This document shows, piece by piece, positions 59,116-64,000 of a stretch of DNA of 64,000 bases (its first letter is position 1; each line of letters starts with the position of its first letter). A program made the position numbers and the translations under genes. The DNA lies in contig JAIELP010000001.1 of the NCBI GenBank assembly GCA_019752925.1, positions 241,073-305,072 of the forward strand, written 5' to 3'. The notes below the pieces were generated by a model. The model was not told the origin of the DNA. It did no database searches and was given only the letters and a program-made list of their open reading frames with translations. The stretch comes from a bacterium. Its GTDB lineage: Bacteria; Bdellovibrionota; Bdellovibrionia; Bdellovibrionales; Bdellovibrionaceae.

Positions 59116-59162
59116 TGATGACATATACTTATAGGAAGTTAACAAAAGAAGGTTTGGCATAA
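59115..59162 (+). CDS. possible 15-codon leader frame
   Basis: ATG at 59115 overlaps the previous stop (TAATG) and opens a 15-codon frame (MMTYTYRKLTKEGLA) whose TAA overlaps the ATA at 59159. It has no protein signal of its own. It may be a translation relay into the next gene, or the 5' end of that gene in a shifted frame. Confidence 0.3.
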   Translation: MMTYTYRKLTKEGLA

Positions 59163-60205
59163 GAACGTTTATCCGTCATATACTTTCGAATACGTTACTG
59201 CTTGTTGCGACATTATTTGTCGTAGGTTGTGACTTTAATCCACTAGGCGGAAGTAAATCTAATTTAGATCCAACTTTCGAGCCGGGTAAGCACACACCAT
59301 CACTGCCTCCTGTTATTAGTTCTATATCTGATTTTATCATCGACGAAAATGACGTGCAAACAATTCCCTTCACGATTAACGATCCTGATACATTCATGGT
59401 TTGTTCTCTTGTATTCGTAAAAGCAACTTCATCAAATAATACAATAATAGATAGTACTGGCTTAACTGTTGGTGGTACGTATCCTAACTGTACATTAAGA
59501 ATTGCACCTAAAGCTTTCCAATTTGGCGTTGTTAATATTACTGTTACTCTTTATGACTTCTGGACATATGCAAGCTCTAACTTCCAGTTAACAGTTGTTC
59601 ATATTTTAGCTCCAGGTGCCTTTGCAATTACAGATGCAACAGGCGGCAATCAAACAGTCGATATCACATGGCAGAATGCTGCGTATATGTTAACGAGTGG
59701 TGCATTTACTTCTCCATATTATAATCTTTACTACCGCGTAACTGGTTCCGGTTCAGCGTTTACTGAAATTCAGAGAGTGACTTCTCCTTACACCGTAACC
59801 GGGTTAACGAATGGTACGGAATATGACTTTTATGTATTAGCACGTAACTCTTTAGGGCAGCGTCAAAGTAATACTGTAACGGCTCAGCCCACGCGCTTTC
59901 AATTCCGTGGTGCCGCTTTTGTTCCTGGCAGTAATCAAGGCGAAACAGCAGCTATGTCTGGAGCTAGTAGCAATCCAAACGCTGTTAATACTCAGCACAC
60001 AAATTTTTCTTTGATGCATGAGGTGCCTCTAGAAGATGCGACTTACCCTTCATTTGCATACGATTTGGCTGCGCCAACAGGAATTATTGAAGATCCTACG
60101 CCAGCGTCGGGATCTAATCCACCTTCATCTCTTACTACTACCTCAGGTAACTATAAAGGTTACGTGAACTCTCAAGGCAACATTTTATCAGGAGTCGGAC
60201 AGTGA
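59159..60205 (+). CDS. lipoprotein with fibronectin type III domain
   Basis: A 348-residue lipoprotein. The segment RTFIRHILSNTLLLVATLFVVGC is a fine lipoprotein signal with a V-V-G-C lipobox, so the gene begins near 59159. In this frame, however, no ATG, GTG or TTG lies between the TAG at 59132-59134 and the Cys codon. ATA at 59159, six bases after AGAAGG, is the best start. The mature part has a Ser/Pro-rich linker, a beta domain (residues about 55-145) and one FN3 domain (about 145-240: FAITDATGGNQTVDITW to TEYDFYVLARNSLGQ). Its stop overlaps the fibre gene start (GTGA). The arrangement suggests it anchors or caps the fibre. Confidence 0.65.
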   Translation: MRTFIRHILSNTLLLVATLFVVGCDFNPLGGSKSNLDPTFEPGKHTPSLPPVISSISDFIIDENDVQTIPFTINDPDTFMVCSLVFVKATSSNNTIIDSTGLTVGGTYPNCTLRIAPKAFQFGVVNITVTLYDFWTYASSNFQLTVVHILAPGAFAITDATGGNQTVDITWQNAAYMLTSGAFTSPYYNLYYRVTGSGSAFTEIQRVTSPYTVTGLTNGTEYDFYVLARNSLGQRQSNTVTAQPTRFQFRGAAFVPGSNQGETAAMSGASSNPNAVNTQHTNFSLMHEVPLEDATYPSFAYDLAAPTGIIEDPTPASGSNPPSSLTTTSGNYKGYVNSQGNILSGVGQ

Positions 60206-63200
60206 AAAATACTATAAGGTACGTTTGCTCAGTATTTTTGTTCATGATGTTTGCGGCACTCACCGCGAACTCTCAACAGCTCAGTTATCACGGTCGTATT
60301 ATCGACAGCGTGACTAACTTGGGTTTAACAGGAACTGTAGAGTTTAGAGTTCAAGTTCGAACTCCTTCCACTTCTCCTGCCAACTGTTTAATGTACGAAG
60401 AAATCGTATCACGAAACGTAACAAACGGCGTTTTCGTGCTCGGTATTAATAGTGGTGCTGGTGTAGTAAGTCCACTTAATGGTTATACGGTTCAACAGGT
60501 TTTCAGTAATAAAAATACTTTCGGTGCTTTCAACTTAGCTGGTAATTGTACTGCAGGTGGCCCAACGTACTCTCCTGCTGCAACTGACGCCAGACGTGTA
60601 AGCATTTCTTTCAGAGCAAATCCAGGTGATCCTTGGGAACCACTGCCAACTCAAACAGTAGCCTATGTTCCTTCGGCAATTGAATCTTTAAATGTTGGTG
60701 GTTTCTCAGTTGATGCTTTAATGAGAGTAGTAGATGGTTCAGGTAACCCGCTTAACGTAACTCCTTTAAATAATACTCAATATACTGAGCTGATTAATAC
60801 ATTATCTAATGCCAGTAGTTTTTACTTAAGAACCGGTGATCCAGCAGTGGGCTTTACTGGAGCTTTAGCTGGTGACGTAACAGGTACTCAAGGTGCCACT
60901 TCAGTGGATAGAATTCGCGGCATCAACGTAAATATTGGCGGTATCGTAGCCGGTCAAACTTTACAATATAACGGTACAAACTTTATTCCTGTAACAGATG
61001 GTGGCGGTACGGTAACCAATGTTACTTCGTCTAATGCATATTTAACAGTTGCAACCGGAACAACAACTCCTTCTTTAACTGTTAATGTTGGCACAGTAGC
61101 TAATACAGTTGCGGCAGGTAATGATGTTCGTATCGTAAATGCGATTCAATCAGGTGGTGCGGCTGGTGGTGATTTGGGTGGTACATTCCCTAACCCATCT
61201 GTAGCAACTGTGGGTGGTCGTACTGCAGCTCAGATCAATACTTCTGTAACAGATACTTTGGCTGCAACAAATGCCAACACTGCAAGTACGATTGTAAAAC
61301 GTGATGCTTCAGGAAATATCGCAGTAGGAACAGTTTCAGCAACGAATGCATCCATTAATAATTTAAGAATTTACAATGCCGGTAACGTTAATAATGCATT
61401 AATTCAGCTGCCGGGCACTGTGAGTGGTGACTATACTTTAACCTTACCTTCGACATTACCTGTAGCGGGAACTCTTTTAGGTACAAATAGTTCGGGTGAT
61501 TTATCGTGGGTAAATCCGTCAGCTATCGGTGTTACCAATGTTACAGCATCGCCTCCATTAGCTTCTTCTGGCGGTTCTACGCCTAATATTACAATTACTC
61601 AATCGAGCGGTGCTGCAAACGGTTATTTAAGTAGTAATGACTGGACAACATTTAACAATAAATTATCTACAACTTTGGCTAACGGTCGTGTGTGGGTTGG
61701 TAATGCCAGTGGTGATGCTACCGCTCAATATATGACATCCACAGAAATTCACTCATCGGTTGCAACAGGTTCCGCGGCTTGGTTTAACGTATCCGGTGCG
61801 TGTCCGACAGGTCAGTCTTTAAATTATTCAGCTATTACAGACCAAATTACTTGTACAGCTTACTCTTTATCGGGAAGCCAAGTAACAACTGCTTTAGCAG
61901 CAGTTATGAGCGGCGATGTGTCGATGAATGCTTCAGGTGATGTAACAATACGTAATAATGCGATCACCAATGCAAAAATTTTAAGTGGCGATATCAGTTG
62001 GACAAAAATTAATCCGGCTACTACGCCTACAACTTTCGGTGGTTACGGTATTACAGACGTAACTTTAGCTAATGCCGGTGGTTTAGATTCAGTTCAAGGC
62101 GGTACTTTAGCAGCAAGGCCTGCAGCGGCTCCAGCCAATGCAAATCGTATGTATGTTGCTAGCGATACAGGTGAAATTTATTACTCTAACGGTGCGGCTT
62201 GGTTAAAAGTGGGTTCTGCTACTGGTTTGGGTGGTACAGTTACCAGCGTAACAAGCGGTGGCGCCCCTATCGTTATTGGTGGTACTTCAGCAGATCCTAC
62301 AGTTTCAATCACTCAGGCTTCTGTTGCAACTAACGGTTATTTATCGAGTACGGACTTTACAACTTTCAATAATAAATTAGGCACAACAACAAGCTTTAGC
62401 GGTGATGTAACAGGAACTTACAATGCTACGGTGTTATCGAATTCTGGAGTTACTGCTGGTTCGTTTGGTGGAGTAAATGGCGTGCCAACATTTACAGTAG
62501 ATGCAAAAGGTCGCTTAACAGCTGCGGGTGCAGCATCATTAGATATTACAAATGGAACAACAGGTACGTTGGGTGTGGCTCGCGGCGGTACCGGAGTAAC
62601 TACCTTCACTGCGGGTAACTTATTAGTAGGTAATGGAGCAGGTGCTTTGAACACATTAGCTCCAGGAGCTAACGGAAATATATTATATGTATCTGGTGGC
62701 GCTTGGACTAGTGGCACACCGGCTTCTAATAATATTTTGACTACAGCAAGTACATTTAGTGGAGATGTAACCGGCACTAGTTCTACAATTGCGTTAACCA
62801 ATACTGGCGTAGTGGCATCATCCGATTACACAAAAGTAACAGTGGATGCAAAAGGCCGAGTAACTTCAGCAGGAAGATTAGTTTCAGCTGATATTTCGAC
62901 ATTATATGGATATGTTCCAGCAAACAGTTCAACAAGCGTGGCTTCCGTAAATGGTATGACTGGCGCGATCACGATAAATACGGGATCAGCGAGTAATGAT
63001 TTAACAGTTGCCAATGGTGGATCGACAGTAACGATTAATATCCCGAATGCAAGTAACAGTGTTATAAGAGGTTTATTAACATCGACTGATTGGACAACGT
63101 TTAATAATAAGCTTGGAACAACAACCAACTTCAGTGGTGATGTAACGGGAACATATAATACCATTACATTAAATAACACAGGTGTAGTGGCAAGTACGGA

Positions 63201-64000
63201 TTACACGAAGGTAACAGTAGATGCTAAGGGTCGTGTAACAAGTGCGGGTCGATTAACATCAGGCGATTTATCATCGATTATAGGTTACACTCCTGTATCT
63301 CTAGTAACGGGCGTAGCTCCGATAGATGTCAACAACTCCTCACCAACATCATCAACGCCAATAATTAGTTTTAACTACGCTGGAGAGTTTAACGTATCAG
63401 GTGGTAATTTAATTTTAGCAAACACTGGGGTAACAGCAGGAACATATAACCGAGTAACTGTAAATGCTAAAGGTCAGGTAACAGCAGGCTTTGCTTCATC
63501 AGACTTATCAGCAGTAACAGGAACATTAGGCATAGCAAATGGTGGTACTGGTGCAACAAGTGCAAATGCAGCGTTGAATAACTTATTACCATCGCAGGGT
63601 GGTAATGCAGGAAGATTATTAAGAACAGATGGAGCGAACACATCATGGTATGCGTTAGCGTCGTCGGATATAACAACAGCATTAGGCTTTACTCCTGTAA
63701 CGAATGTATTAACAACAGGAAATATAATAGTAGGTGTGGGTAACGTAGCTACATCAGTAACTCCAAGTGGTGATATTTCATCAATAACTGGTGGTAATAT
63801 TCAGTTAGCCAATACAGGAGTAGTAGCAAGTACGGATTACACAAAGGTAACGGTAGATGCTAAGGGTCGCGTAACGAATGCAGGAAGATTAGTATCTTCA
63901 GATATCAGTGCATTATACGGTTATACTCCAGCGAATAGTTCTTCGAGTGTAGCATCAGTAAACGGGATGAACGGTGCAATTACAATAGCAACAGGTACAG
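60202..64000 (+). CDS. giant secreted tail-fibre-like adhesin, MAT type (3' end missing)
   Basis: A reading frame of at least 1266 codons open to the end of the window. It starts at GTG 60202, with GGAG upstream and a four-base overlap with the FN3 lipoprotein gene. The signal peptide (residues about 5-25, MMFAALTANS) is followed by an N-terminal domain with QQLSYHGRIIDSVTNLGLTG and CLMYEEIV, like the start of Bdellovibrio fibre proteins. The rest is rich in Gly, Thr, Ser, Asn and Val and made of phage-fibre units: GDLGGTFPNPSVATVGG, YVASDTGEIYYSNGAAWLKVG, and repeats of NTGVVAS-DYTKVTVDAKGRVT. Such proteins trimerise and recognise prey. The tip and any C-terminal chaperone domain lie outside the window. 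Confidence 0.8.
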   Translation, partial: MKNTIRYVCSVFLFMMFAALTANSQQLSYHGRIIDSVTNLGLTGTVEFRVQVRTPSTSPANCLMYEEIVSRNVTNGVFVLGINSGAGVVSPLNGYTVQQVFSNKNTFGAFNLAGNCTAGGPTYSPAATDARRVSISFRANPGDPWEPLPTQTVAYVPSAIESLNVGGFSVDALMRVVDGSGNPLNVTPLNNTQYTELINTLSNASSFYLRTGDPAVGFTGALAGDVTGTQGATSVDRIRGINVNIGGIVAGQTLQYNGTNFIPVTDGGGTVTNVTSSNAYLTVATGTTTPSLTVNVGTVANTVAAGNDVRIVNAIQSGGAAGGDLGGTFPNPSVATVGGRTAAQINTSVTDTLAATNANTASTIVKRDASGNIAVGTVSATNASINNLRIYNAGNVNNALIQLPGTVSGDYTLTLPSTLPVAGTLLGTNSSGDLSWVNPSAIGVTNVTASPPLASSGGSTPNITITQSSGAANGYLSSNDWTTFNNKLSTTLANGRVWVGNASGDATAQYMTSTEIHSSVATGSAAWFNVSGACPTGQSLNYSAITDQITCTAYSLSGSQVTTALAAVMSGDVSMNASGDVTIRNNAITNAKILSGDISWTKINPATTPTTFGGYGITDVTLANAGGLDSVQGGTLAARPAAAPANANRMYVASDTGEIYYSNGAAWLKVGSATGLGGTVTSVTSGGAPIVIGGTSADPTVSITQASVATNGYLSSTDFTTFNNKLGTTTSFSGDVTGTYNATVLSNSGVTAGSFGGVNGVPTFTVDAKGRLTAAGAASLDITNGTTGTLGVARGGTGVTTFTAGNLLVGNGAGALNTLAPGANGNILYVSGGAWTSGTPASNNILTTASTFSGDVTGTSSTIALTNTGVVASSDYTKVTVDAKGRVTSAGRLVSADISTLYGYVPANSSTSVASVNGMTGAITINTGSASNDLTVANGGSTVTINIPNASNSVIRGLLTSTDWTTFNNKLGTTTNFSGDVTGTYNTITLNNTGVVASTDYTKVTVDAKGRVTSAGRLTSGDLSSIIGYTPVSLVTGVAPIDVNNSSPTSSTPIISFNYAGEFNVSGGNLILANTGVTAGTYNRVTVNAKGQVTAGFASSDLSAVTGTLGIANGGTGATSANAALNNLLPSQGGNAGRLLRTDGANTSWYALASSDITTALGFTPVTNVLTTGNIIVGVGNVATSVTPSGDISSITGGNIQLANTGVVASTDYTKVTVDAKGRVTNAGRLVSSDISALYGYTPANSSSSVASVNGMNGAITIATGT
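62800..62880 (+). repeat. fibre repeat unit, copy 1
   Basis: Encodes NTGVVASSDYTKVTVDAKGR and then VTSAGRL, 27 codons, inside the fibre gene. Copies 2 and 3 lie at 63175-63255 and 63811-63891. Divergent copies lie at 62440-62529 and 63421-63489. Confidence 0.85.
63175..63255 (+). repeat. fibre repeat unit, copy 2
   Basis: Encodes 27 residues that differ from copy 1 at one position (T for S before DYTK). The DNA differs mainly at third codon positions, so selection on the protein is likely. Confidence 0.85.
63811..63891 (+). repeat. fibre repeat unit, copy 3
   Basis: Differs from copy 2 in a single residue (RVTNAGRL for RVTSAGRL). As in copy 1, YGYTPANSS-SVASVNGM-GAIT follows, so the repeated block is larger than 27 codons and includes a second element (about 62899-62970 and 63919-63990). 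Confidence 0.85.

Noticed and set aside
59354..60205. FN3 lipoprotein gene starting only at ATA... or at GTG 59360-type internal starts
   Set aside because: Starting at the first GTG/ATG-like codon in the 59354 region would remove the lipoprotein signal and lipobox, which are clearly encoded upstream in the same frame.
62418..63179. Two antisense open frames of 127 and 117 codons opposite the fibre gene
   Set aside because: They are created by the repeated, Thr/Gly/Asn-rich codons of the fibre gene on the other strand. Their Val/Pro-rich products contain the mirror of the repeat units and have no ribosome binding sites.
62800..63891. Repeats that could suggest a CRISPR array
   Set aside because: The copies are 81 bases, in frame, spaced 375 and 636 bases apart and differ mostly at third codon positions. 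They are protein repeats.

Overview
The window looks like a chromosomal segment of a low-G+C, flagellated, Gram-negative predator of the Bdellovibrio type (Bdellovibrionota, nearest in feel to Pseudobdellovibrionaceae). This is inferred from gene content, not from a marker gene: twin flagellins, many secreted hydrolases and lipoproteins, GGDEF and PilZ proteins, a TonB-like protein, and on the right edge a huge secreted phage-tail-fibre-like protein resembling the mosaic adhesive trimer fibres known from Bdellovibrio. No rRNA, recognisable tRNA, insertion sequence, integrase or CRISPR array was found.

Layout. 1-6.6 kb: partial S41 protease, a circularly permuted ATP-grasp protein, exonuclease III, a penicillin-binding transpeptidase facing a TetR regulator, and a DksA-like protein that has lost most zinc cysteines. 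6.6-16.5 kb: ureohydrolase (speB-like), oligopeptide transporter oppABC, arginine decarboxylase speA, leuS. 16.6-28.5 kb: response-regulator diguanylate cyclase, trmB, a candidate structured ncRNA, trxB with a response regulator, ferredoxin, lipoprotein, outer-membrane protein, PilZ protein, the ATPases oppF/oppD (13 kb from oppABC), and a HAD phosphatase, O-methyltransferase and SDR. 28.6-43.7 kb: secreted hydrolase/phospholipase-like pair, alpha/beta hydrolase, large E1-type dehydrogenase, TonB-like protein, PP2C phosphatase, M23 peptidase, desaturase, purD, thiolase. 43.7-50.8 kb: a DUF2235 hydrolase with a peptidoglycan-binding enzyme, a PadR-DUF1700-DUF4097 operon, a second PLC-like exported protein, an HD phosphohydrolase. 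50.9-64 kb: two flagellins, small exported proteins, an aldo/keto reductase, an M14-like peptidase, then a surface cluster: TPR lipoprotein, LysM/beta-barrel protein, FN3 lipoprotein and the fibre gene, which is open at the right edge.

Regulation ties the pieces together. Sigma-28-like promoters (TAAAGTTT-N11-GCCGATAA type) precede flagellin 1, the DksA-like gene, the diguanylate cyclase and the TPR lipoprotein, with a -10 match also upstream of a lipoprotein. This suggests a motile, attack-phase programme that includes c-di-GMP signalling and the fibre cluster. Both flagellin leaders carry GGA motifs typical of CsrA sites. Several genes lack a Shine-Dalgarno sequence and sit right at a predicted transcription start, so leaderless mRNAs seem common. 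Function calls rest on motif recognition by eye; no database search was possible.
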